From: Lentisphaeria bacterium
Lineage (GTDB): Bacteria > Verrucomicrobiota > Lentisphaeria > Oligosphaerales > Oligosphaeraceae
Assembly (NCBI GenBank): GCA_028699735.1
Contig: JAQVUB010000035.1
Span: 1-11,734, forward strand
Direction: 5' to 3'
DNA: 11,734 nt
Below, piece after piece: positions 6,806 through 11,734 of the stretch (positions are counted from its first letter, which is position 1; every line of letters starts with the position of its first letter). The position numbers and the translations under genes were made by a program. The notes beneath the pieces were generated by a model. The model was not told the DNA's origin, searched no databases, and was given only the letters and a program-made list of their open reading frames with translations.

Positions 6806-6915
6806 AAAAACCTTCTTCGAAAAGCAAGAAGTTGGGCCATAGTAGTACGGAATACACGGATTTTTTTTAGAAATTGTTTCTTTGACGGATGAGATCGCTT
6901 ATATTTAGTATATCC

Positions 6916-6944
6916 TTGACAGCACGAAATGCTGCACGCATAAA
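6916..6944 (+). promoter_or_regulatory. Candidate promoter of the AraC-family gene
   Basis: A perfect TTGACA (6916-6921), a 17-nt spacer and CATAAA (6939-6944) form a good sigma-70-like pair. The predicted transcription start near 6951 lies only about 16 nt before the ATG at 6967. It overlaps the upstream extension that would be coding if the ATG at 6889 were used, which is one reason to prefer the later start. Confidence 0.4.
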
Positions 6945-6966
6945 ACAGGTATTGATAGCACAAAAC

Positions 6967-7866
6967 ATGCTTTGTGAACATTTTTTCAGTTTGAATATCA
7001 CGCCAGGCACCCTCTATCACGGCAGCTGGGTTGCCGGGCGTGTGGAGCGAAACCGCCGTATTTATGATTATGAGTTTGTATATTTTTCAAGCGGTTCAGG
7101 GCGGGTCATCACGGAAGATACGACATACTTCTGCCGCAGGGGATCCGTAATCATTATACCACCCGGACAGGTGCATTGCACCATTGCGGATGCCGCCGTC
7201 GAACGCTGGTGCATCCATTTTGACTGGTTCGGCACCTGTCGCGCACATCGTGAAAAAGAACGCATCTGGGTCTTTCTCGACAGTGATGAAGTCTTCGAAA
7301 CATCCCTGATGGCTGAAAGCCCGACCGGGATTTTCGACGTCCGGTTCCCCTTTCAGAATGATCTGCCTGGCAAAAGTTCTTTAGAAATGTTCAATCTTCT
7401 GGAATCGTTTTTCCGTGTTGCGCCTGATACTCTGACCGGTCTGCTTCGAAAGCGCGGTCTTTTTCTCGAAATTCTTTCTCTGGCACTGAACCAGTTTCCT
7501 GGCAGTGTGGAGGCAAGCAATGAACGTCTCAACCCCCGATTCTTTCAGGCAAAAAGCAGCATGGACAGTTCCTTTGCGAAACCGGAATTCGGACTCGCTC
7601 AGCTTGCCGGGCGCTTGCGTATTACACCCAATCATCTGACCAAATTATTCCGCCAGAAACTCGGTATGAGCGCATTGGACTACCTGCAAAACCTGCGCCT
7701 GCAGCTGGCCGCGGAACTGCTCCGTGAAAACAGCCTCAATATACAGGAAGTCGCGCAGAAATCCGGCTTTGCAAACGCAAACTATTTCACCCGTATTTTC
7801 CGCCTGCGGCACGGTTTAACGCCAACCGCATTCCGCCGGATGGCGCTATCTACAATTGAGCCTTGA
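6967..7866 (+). CDS. AraC-family transcriptional regulator with cupin sensor domain
   Basis: This 299-residue regulator has an N-terminal cupin sensor (about 20-100; RIYDYEFVYFSSGSG at 31-45, GSVIIIPPGQVHC at 59-71) and a C-terminal double helix-turn-helix. HTH1 is near 209-230 (LAQLAGRLRITPNHLTKLFRQ). HTH2 is near 258-279, with the AraC signature GFANANYFTRIFRLRHGLTP (267-286). This layout is typical of sugar-responsive activators. The frame is open back to an ATG at 6889. I chose 6967 because the 26 extra codons contain four ATA and one AGA, rare in the rest of the gene, and overlap a promoter-like pair. Neither start has a clear ribosome site. The gene is divergent from the GHL6 gene and probably regulates the adjacent carbohydrate genes, possibly itself too. 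The family is certain; ligand and targets are inferred. Confidence 0.88.
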   Translation: MLCEHFFSLNITPGTLYHGSWVAGRVERNRRIYDYEFVYFSSGSGRVITEDTTYFCRRGSVIIIPPGQVHCTIADAAVERWCIHFDWFGTCRAHREKERIWVFLDSDEVFETSLMAESPTGIFDVRFPFQNDLPGKSSLEMFNLLESFFRVAPDTLTGLLRKRGLFLEILSLALNQFPGSVEASNERLNPRFFQAKSSMDSSFAKPEFGLAQLAGRLRITPNHLTKLFRQKLGMSALDYLQNLRLQLAAELLRENSLNIQEVAQKSGFANANYFTRIFRLRHGLTPTAFRRMALSTIEP

Positions 7867-7869
7867 GGC

Positions 7870-7954
7870 TGCAGGGGGATGTAGCGCAAGTATGCGCTAC
7901 CACAGAACGGCAAAATTGAAAGAGGACGAATGGAACATATTTCTGCCCCCTGCA
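7870..7954. other. Nested inverted repeat downstream of the AraC gene
   Basis: A perfect 8-bp stem with a 4-nt loop, GTAGCGCA-AGTA-TGCGCTAC (7881-7900), starts 15 bp after the AraC stop codon. It is enclosed by a 9-bp inverted repeat, TGCAGGGGG (7870-7878) and CCCCCTGCA (7946-7954). The inner hairpin has no T-run, so it is at best an atypical terminator. It may protect the 3' end of the transcript, or be a REP-like unit; the right outer arm lies in the first 81-bp tandem copy. Confidence 0.6.
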
Positions 7955-8114
7955 ACTGCGAACGTTCGGGCGTAGGAGAGCAAACAGAAATCACAACCGG
8001 GACGGTTGCGCCACTTTTTAAACCTGCCCCCTGCAACTGCGAACGTTCGGGCGTAGGAGAGCAAACAGAAATCACAACCGGGACGGTTGCGCCACTTTTT
8101 AAACCTGCCCCCTG
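7943..8114. repeat. Perfect 81-bp tandem duplication between convergent genes
   Basis: Positions 7943-8023 and 8024-8104 are identical over all 81 bases, and a third copy starts (CTGCCCCCTG, 8105-8114) before the sequence diverges 4 bp from the rsmB stop codon. Each unit holds the perfect palindrome CGAACGTTCG (7959-7968 in unit 1) and a hairpin CAACCG-GGA-CGGTTG (7994-8008), followed 6 nt later by T5 on the plus strand. Because 81 is divisible by three, frames stay open through it on both strands; the 61- and 97-codon frames there have internally duplicated sequence and no gene-like start, so I treat them as incidental. It lies in the AraC/rsmB convergent gap and may contribute to termination from both sides. 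Confidence 0.92.
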
Positions 8115-8118
8115 AACC

Positions 8119-9393
8119 CTATCCCTGTTTAATCATCAATGCGGCATATGCGCCGTCGTGTCTTTCATCCGGGAGAAGTTGTTGCTCCTTTAGCAGTCTG
8201 AAATCCGGATAGCGTTGCAGGAAGCGTGCGGTTTGCGCAGAATTTTCTTCGGGTTCGATGCTGCAGGTGCTGTAGACCAGGCGTCCACCAGGGCAAAGCA
8301 GCTTCCGGCTGCTGTCCAGGATTGCTGATTGCAAGGTCACCAGTTCCTGCAACTTGCTGTTGCTCCAAGTCCAGCGTACATCCGGTCGTCTGCGAATGAC
8401 GCCGGTATTGCTGCAAGGCACATCCAGCAGCAGGGCCTGCAGACTGGCTTCCGGCAAATCCGCTTGCAGGGCATCCGCGGCAGCGATATCCACATTGGTG
8501 TATCCAGCAAGATTTTCCCGCACCCGTTCGAGGCGGGTCTCCGAGCGATCCCGGCAATACAGCATCCCCTGATCTTCGAGAGCTTCCAACAACAACAGAG
8601 ATTTTCCGCCGGGCGCACAGCACAAATCTGCAACCCTTTCGCCGGGATTTACCGATAGCAAGGCCGGTGCCAGAAGCGTCGAGGGATCCTGAATATAAAA
8701 TTCACCGGGCACCGACAAAAGTTCTGTCAAATTGGCCGTCTGCCCTTCCGCAATCCGATACAGAGCCTGGCCAGGTGCCCAGGAAAATTCCGGCAGCTTT
8801 TCCAGAACTGCAGGCAGTTGCCGATTGGCCTTGCAACAACGGCGCAAAATGATTTCAGCAGGGCGTTGCCAGAGTTCCGCCCAGCGAGCAATGGTTTCTT
8901 CCGGCCAGATTTTCCGCCAGTGCAGATACAATTCCTCAGGCAGCTCCAGACGCACGTATGCTGGCGCATCCGCCAATTCTGCAAGCAGATTTTCTTTGCC
9001 TCCCAAAGCAGTAAGGCGTCTCAACAAGGCATTGACAAAGCCTGCCTCCACGTTGGAATATCTTTTTTTTACATATCCGGTGGCGGTATCGACGACTGCG
9101 GCGTCAGGCAAGCCATCCAGAAAATATAATTCCGCAAGTGCCCACCAGAGCACCCGGCGCAATCGCGGGCGGATTTTGCCTTGGCTGTATTTATCCAAGA
9201 GGAAATCGAAAGAAGCCCGGTGCCTGCTGATAGTAAAGAGCAGGTTCTGCAGCAGAGGCCCCTGTCCAGATGATGCCTGTTTGGGTAGAGCATGTTCATC
9301 ATTGCTGCCCGACAAAGCCAAAATCACCCCCGAAAGCGCTTCCAAGGCTGTCGACTTCTCACGGATTCGGCCACTGCCTGATTTTTTTTGCAT
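8119..9393 (-). CDS. rsmB: RsmB, 16S rRNA (cytosine-967-C5)-methyltransferase
   Basis: The 424-residue protein has the full RsmB layout: an N-terminal NusB-like RNA-binding domain (about 12-135; LLFTISRHRASFDFLLD, VDTATGYVKKRYSNVEAGFVNALLRR), a linker, and a C-terminal Rossmann methyltransferase. The SAM motif DLCCAPGGKS is at 256-265. The catalytic pair is visible: C327 in DVPCSNTGVIRRRPDVRW and the nucleophile C377 in YSTCS. It methylates C5 of C967 (E. coli numbering) in 16S rRNA using S-adenosylmethionine, in the cytoplasm. The start ATG at 9393 has only a weak GGAAAA upstream, but the N-terminal length matches the family. It stands alone, without the fmt/def neighbours seen in many bacteria. 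It is divergent from the LysM lipoprotein gene and convergent with the AraC gene. High confidence. Confidence 0.95.
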   Translation of the reverse strand: MQKKSGSGRIREKSTALEALSGVILALSGSNDEHALPKQASSGQGPLLQNLLFTISRHRASFDFLLDKYSQGKIRPRLRRVLWWALAELYFLDGLPDAAVVDTATGYVKKRYSNVEAGFVNALLRRLTALGGKENLLAELADAPAYVRLELPEELYLHWRKIWPEETIARWAELWQRPAEIILRRCCKANRQLPAVLEKLPEFSWAPGQALYRIAEGQTANLTELLSVPGEFYIQDPSTLLAPALLSVNPGERVADLCCAPGGKSLLLLEALEDQGMLYCRDRSETRLERVRENLAGYTNVDIAAADALQADLPEASLQALLLDVPCSNTGVIRRRPDVRWTWSNSKLQELVTLQSAILDSSRKLLCPGGRLVYSTCSIEPEENSAQTARFLQRYPDFRLLKEQQLLPDERHDGAYAALMIKQG

Positions 9394-9431
9394 GATTTTC
9401 CGGCTTTATTTTCGTTTTCAAATGAAAAGAG

Positions 9432-9437
9432 ATTATA
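9432..9437 (-). promoter_or_regulatory. Candidate -10 box for rsmB
   Basis: On the minus strand a perfect TATAAT (9437-9432) lies about 40 nt upstream of the rsmB ATG, predicting a short leader of roughly 30 nt. No convincing -35 box stands 16-18 nt further upstream (GGAAAA-like only), so activation by a factor or another promoter type is possible. Confidence 0.35.
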
Positions 9438-9465
9438 GTAATGATTCCAAATTCTTTTCCTCACC

Positions 9466-9484
9466 CCGCTTAAGCGGACATGTC
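9466..9484. promoter_or_regulatory. Two adjoining perfect palindromes in the rsmB/LysM divergent region
   Basis: CCGCTTAAGCGG (9466-9477) is a perfect 12-bp dyad and GACATGTC (9477-9484) a perfect 8-bp dyad sharing its last base. They sit between two divergent genes, about 30 bp upstream of the rsmB -10 box and 54 bp before the LysM start codon, a suitable place for a dimeric repressor or activator. No protein can be assigned. Confidence 0.35.
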
Positions 9485-9537
9485 TTAAAATAAACCGACT
9501 TTGCTAAAAACACGAATCTGCATCAGGAATCTGACTT

Positions 9538-10245
9538 ATGAAAAAACTCGCCAATATTCATCTGTTGCTTGCATCCAGCTCTTTTCTCAGTGCTGCATTG
9601 CTTTGCAGCTGTGCCAACCTTGGCGCCACCGAACCCGTATTAGGGGGGGGGGCTGTGCCGTCTTCCTCCACCTATCATTTAAGCGGGGAAAGCCGTTTTT
9701 CTTCCGCCCGGGAAACTTCAGCGAAACCGGTTACCGTTGCCCAGTATGATGATTCCAGCCTGGTGCGTGAACTGGCCGCCCTGCGCGCCGATTTCAGAGT
9801 CTTGCAGGAGGATAACCAGAAGCTGGCCTTTCGTATGGAAAATCTCGAACGTGAAAATCTTGCAAAAGATGCGCAATTGAAAGAATTGCAAAGCCTCCTT
9901 TCCGTTCTCGACGGGCAGGTCGCCTCTGCCGACAAGCAGTGGAGCGAACGCATGGAAAACCTGAAGCGGAATATGGATGCCGAACGCGAACAGCGCCGTA
10001 AACAGCTGGAAAGCCTCAGCTCCAATGTAGCTCAGGAATTATCGCGAGTGCAAAGCAGACCCCAGCCACAAACACCTCCACCCACTCCCGCCGGAAATTT
10101 CAAGGAAATTGTTATTCAGAAAGGCGATACCCTCAGCACCATTGCCACAGCAACCGGTACAACTGTACTGCAGCTCAAGCAGTTCAATGGACTGCAAAGT
10201 GATAATATCCGCATCGGCCAAGTACTGAAAATCCCCGTCAAATAA
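9538..10245 (+). CDS. LysM-domain coiled-coil lipoprotein
   Basis: The 235-residue protein starts with a signal peptide (MKKLANIHLLLASSSFLSAA) and a lipobox-like LCSC, with C25 as the probable lipidated residue. A low-complexity Ser/Gly stretch follows, then a long Glu/Lys/Arg/Leu-rich coiled coil (about 72-172; LRADFRVLQEDNQKLAFRMENLEREN…), a Pro-rich hinge (174-184) and a single C-terminal LysM domain (189-233; IVIQKGDTLSTIATATGTTV…NIRIGQVLKIP). LysM binds N-acetylglucosamine in peptidoglycan, so this is probably an envelope-anchored protein tethering the outer membrane to, or spacing it from, the cell wall. AGGAA (9525-9529) lies 8 nt before the ATG. A run of ten G (9643-9652) falls inside the codons for residues 36-38. 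The nearest neighbour downstream is the Lrp gene, past a palindromic repeat. Domain calls are firm; the exact role is unknown. Confidence 0.88.
   Translation: MKKLANIHLLLASSSFLSAALLCSCANLGATEPVLGGGAVPSSSTYHLSGESRFSSARETSAKPVTVAQYDDSSLVRELAALRADFRVLQEDNQKLAFRMENLERENLAKDAQLKELQSLLSVLDGQVASADKQWSERMENLKRNMDAEREQRRKQLESLSSNVAQELSRVQSRPQPQTPPPTPAGNFKEIVIQKGDTLSTIATATGTTVLQLKQFNGLQSDNIRIGQVLKIPVK
9643..9652 (+). repeat. Poly-G tract (G10) inside the lipoprotein gene
   Basis: Ten consecutive G encode part of the LGGGA segment just after the lipobox region. A gain or loss of one G would shift the frame about 35 codons in and remove the coiled coil and LysM domain. Such tracts are classical slippage sites; they are also prone to sequencing error. 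Confidence 0.9.
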
Positions 10246-10247
10246 AG

Positions 10248-10322
10248 TTTTTAACAACGGAAAAACACGAAAAAAATGTGTTTTTTCGTGCTTTTTCGTG
10301 CTTTTCGTCGTTTAAAAAATCC
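10248..10322. repeat. Compact palindromic repeat / possible terminator
   Basis: The core is the perfect hairpin CACGAAAAAA (10266-10275), 5-nt loop, TTTTTTCGTG (10281-10290). It is flanked on the left by TTTTTAACAACGGAAAAA (10248-10265) and on the right by CTTTTTCGTGCTTTTCGTCGTTTAAAAAAT, which continue the same imperfect complementarity. It uses the same words as copies A and B (AACAACG, CACGAA, TTTTCGT) but lacks their long loop and their TAATGCGTCA ends. It starts 3 bp after the lipoprotein stop codon and could end that transcript, though the stem is AT-rich. Confidence 0.75.
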
Positions 10323-10351
10323 TCCCCTGCCCCCTTAACGAAAGAAAGCCC

Positions 10352-10840
10352 ATGGAAAAACTTCACAAGGATATCCTGGCTTTACTGCGGCGGAATGCCA
10401 GAATCTCGAATCAGGAGATTGCTGACAGACTGAACAGTAAAGTCGAAACGGTTGCCGCGCTGATCAAAGAGATGGAAGAGGAGCGCCTGATTCTGGGGTA
10501 TGCCGCCATCATTGCACAGGAAGCCGAAGAGAACGAAGTGCGGGCCATTATTGAAGTGCAGGTTCAGCCGGAACGTGACACCGGCTTTGACAATATTGCC
10601 CGAAAACTCTCCCGCTTTCCGGAAGTGGTTGCTGTGCACCTGGTTTCTGGCCGCTATGATCTGCGCCTCGAAGTCGTCGGCAATTCTCTGCAGGATGTCG
10701 CTTCCTTCGTGGCCAGCAAACTGTCCTCACAGGATGGTGTGAAATCAACGGCAACACATTTCCTGCTGAAAAAATACAAGGAAGCAGGTTTGGCACTGGG
10801 CAAGGATGAAAAGCATGAAAGACTTAAAATCGTCCCCTGA
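10352..10840 (+). CDS. Lrp/AsnC-family transcriptional regulator
   Basis: The 162-residue protein has the usual Lrp/AsnC size and order: an N-terminal winged HTH (about 4-50; LHKDILALLRRNARISNQEIADRL) and a C-terminal RAM effector domain (about 63-140; VVAVHLVSGRYDLRLEVVG at 92-110 is the family hallmark). A short charged tail follows. These proteins form octamers or similar assemblies and respond to amino acids or related small molecules. The ribosome site is weak (GAAAGAAAG). The last 26 bp overlap the aminotransferase start at 10815, so the two genes are translationally coupled and form an operon. It probably senses a substrate or product of that enzyme; this is inference. The family call is firm. 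Confidence 0.92.
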   Translation: MEKLHKDILALLRRNARISNQEIADRLNSKVETVAALIKEMEEERLILGYAAIIAQEAEENEVRAIIEVQVQPERDTGFDNIARKLSRFPEVVAVHLVSGRYDLRLEVVGNSLQDVASFVASKLSSQDGVKSTATHFLLKKYKEAGLALGKDEKHERLKIVP

Positions 10841-11734
10841 TTGGGTGGCAAAACATATCGCCTCTCTCCCGAAAAGTGGTATTCGGGATTTTTTTGAACT
10901 GGTCAACTCGATGCAGGACGTGATTTCGCTGGGCATTGGCGAGCCGGATTTCGACACGCCATGGCATATCCGGGAAGCGACCATCTACGCACTGAACCGT
11001 GGCTTCACCAGCTATACTTCAAATCTCGGTGACCTGCGCCTGCGCAAAGCAGTCTGCAATTACGCCAAAGAGCAGTTCGGACTCGAATATCGCCCGGATT
11101 CGGAATGCATCATCACCGTTGGTGTCAGTGAAGGGCTGGATCTGGTGTTGCGTGCAGTGCTGAATCCCGGGGATGAGGTACTCTATCACGAACCCTGCTA
11201 CGTCTCTTATGCGCCAACCATCCGCATGACGCATGCGGTTCCGGTACCGGTGCAGACTTATGAAAAAAATGATTTTGTGCTGCAGGTATCCGATCTCGAG
11301 GCAAAGGTCACGGATCGCACCCGGGTGCTGCTGCTGAACTATCCCAACAACCCAACCGGAGCCGGGCTGACCATTGCTGACAAGAAAGCCCTGGCGGATT
11401 TTGCCATACGGCATAATTTGCTGGTAATCAGCGATGAAATTTACGAGGAATTGAGCTACATTCCACGGTCTCCAAGCATCGCGTCTTTACCTGGAATGCG
11501 GGAACGCTCCGTCGTTCTCAATGGCTTCAGCAAGGCCTTTGCCATGACCGGCTACCGCATCGCCTACGCCATTGGCAATCCGGCAATCATTGATGCAATG
11601 ATGAAAATTCATCAGTACTCGATGCTTTGCGCATCGAGTATCGCCCAGGCAGCAGCGCTGGAAGCTTTGCAGAACGGTGCGATTCCCCGAGAAGAGATGC
11701 GCTCAGAATACGAACAGCGCCGCAATGTCATTGT
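10815..11734 (+). CDS. PLP-dependent class I/II aminotransferase (partial, 3' end cut)
   Basis: 306 codons are visible before the window ends. The fold-type-I aminotransferase motifs appear in order: IGEPDFDTP (41-49), SYTSNLGDLRLRKAV (66-80), VSEGLDLVLRAVLNPGDEVL (104-123), NYPNNPTGAG (175-184) with the substrate-contacting Asn179, SDEIYEEL (206-213) with Asp207 pairing the pyridine nitrogen, and GFSKAFAMTGYRIAYA (237-252) with the PLP-lysine K240 and the phosphate-binding R248. This is the subgroup containing aspartate/alanine/aromatic and MalY/PatA-like enzymes; the substrate cannot be fixed from this part. I prefer the ATG at 10815 because AAGGA (10802-10806) stands 8 nt upstream. The in-frame ATG at 10806 is the alternative. 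The start lies inside the Lrp gene, 26 bp before its end. About 80-90 residues should follow to the right of the window. Confidence 0.93.
   Translation, partial: MKDLKSSPDWVAKHIASLPKSGIRDFFELVNSMQDVISLGIGEPDFDTPWHIREATIYALNRGFTSYTSNLGDLRLRKAVCNYAKEQFGLEYRPDSECIITVGVSEGLDLVLRAVLNPGDEVLYHEPCYVSYAPTIRMTHAVPVPVQTYEKNDFVLQVSDLEAKVTDRTRVLLLNYPNNPTGAGLTIADKKALADFAIRHNLLVISDEIYEELSYIPRSPSIASLPGMRERSVVLNGFSKAFAMTGYRIAYAIGNPAIIDAMMKIHQYSMLCASSIAQAAALEALQNGAIPREEMRSEYEQRRNVI

Larger units (their letters stand above)
6607..6868. repeat. Composite repeat region between the GHL6 and AraC genes
   Basis: A 14-bp direct repeat, ACGGAATACACGGA, occurs at 6629-6642 and again at 6847-6860, bracketing about 200 bp of other repeats. 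The first copy follows CGTCCAAAAAAGTTGTTTAACC (6607-6628 in the window), whose reverse complement resembles the outer end of the half-copy at 2171-2236. The second copy runs into a T8 tract, as the arms of the long palindromes do. Between them lie a small hairpin (6653-6673), CAGCTGT units at 6681-6702 and the TCCATnnGG / TCYATCG tandem array (6719-6805). No gene is visible. The region covers most of the divergent promoter space, so the promoters must lie near its edges. Confidence 0.7.

Noticed and set aside
6889..6966. N-terminal extension of the AraC-family protein from the ATG at 6889
   Set aside because: Four ATA and one AGA in 26 codons differ from the rest of the gene, and a TTGACA/CATAAA promoter-like pair overlaps it; it remains possible.
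7943..8114. CRISPR array
   Set aside because: The copies are directly adjacent with no spacers, and no cas gene is present.
7930..8115. Short repeated proteins encoded by the 81-bp tandem units (plus 61 codons; minus 97 codons)
   Set aside because: The frames are open only because the repeat length is divisible by three; no ribosome site or known motif supports translation.
8732..9493. A 253-codon open frame on the plus strand
   Set aside because: It is antisense to rsmB, whose motifs are unmistakable, and has no family signature of its own.
11019..11414. A 131-codon open frame on the minus strand
   Set aside because: It is antisense to the aminotransferase active-site region and shows no domain.

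Overview
The window looks like a chromosomal segment from a Gram-negative-type bacterium of the PVC group, most plausibly a Lentisphaerota relative (Victivallis/Oligosphaera-like). This is inference from three things. The gene content is typical: a GHL6-type glycoside hydrolase, a PMI-like double-cupin protein, a sugar epimerase and an AraC regulator. Several intergenic regions carry palindromic repeats built from 'cacgaaaaa' / 'ttttcgtg' words and 'tccataggg' tandem units, which from memory are common in these phyla. The LysM protein has a lipoprotein signal. No rRNA, tRNA, CRISPR array, transposase or phage gene is visible.

Layout. (1) 1-821, minus: N-terminal part of an M28-like zinc aminopeptidase, cut by the window edge. 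(2) 822-1350: a 529-bp gap holding a 187-bp palindromic element. (3) 1351-3080, plus: a D-tagatose/D-psicose 3-epimerase-type TIM-barrel protein, then an alpha/beta-hydrolase esterase. (4) 3108-6580, minus: a mannose-6-phosphate-isomerase-like double-cupin protein and a GHL6-type glycoside hydrolase, separated by a second, 189-bp palindromic element. (5) 6581-6966: a repeat-rich divergent intergenic region. (6) 6967-7866, plus: an AraC-family regulator. (7) 7867-8118: a perfect 81-bp tandem duplication between convergent genes. (8) 8119-9393, minus: RsmB, the 16S rRNA m5C967 methyltransferase. (9) 9538-11734, plus: a LysM/coiled-coil lipoprotein, an Lrp/AsnC regulator and an overlapping PLP aminotransferase cut by the right edge.

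How the genes may work together (inference): the left half reads as a small carbohydrate-use locus. A cytoplasmic GHL6 hydrolase, an esterase, a ketose-epimerase-like enzyme and an aldose/ketose isomerase-like cupin protein lie beside an AraC-type sensor that could control them. The right half is housekeeping, plus a probable amino-acid-responsive Lrp/aminotransferase pair.

The most noteworthy non-genic signal is the palindromic repeat family. The two full-length copies share 10-bp terminal inverted repeats (one perfect pair, one degenerate), 48-nt arms and a 32-nt loop of unrelated sequence. Their arms differ from each other at paired positions, so the inverted symmetry is preserved. Shortened, half or composite relatives sit in three further intergenic gaps.
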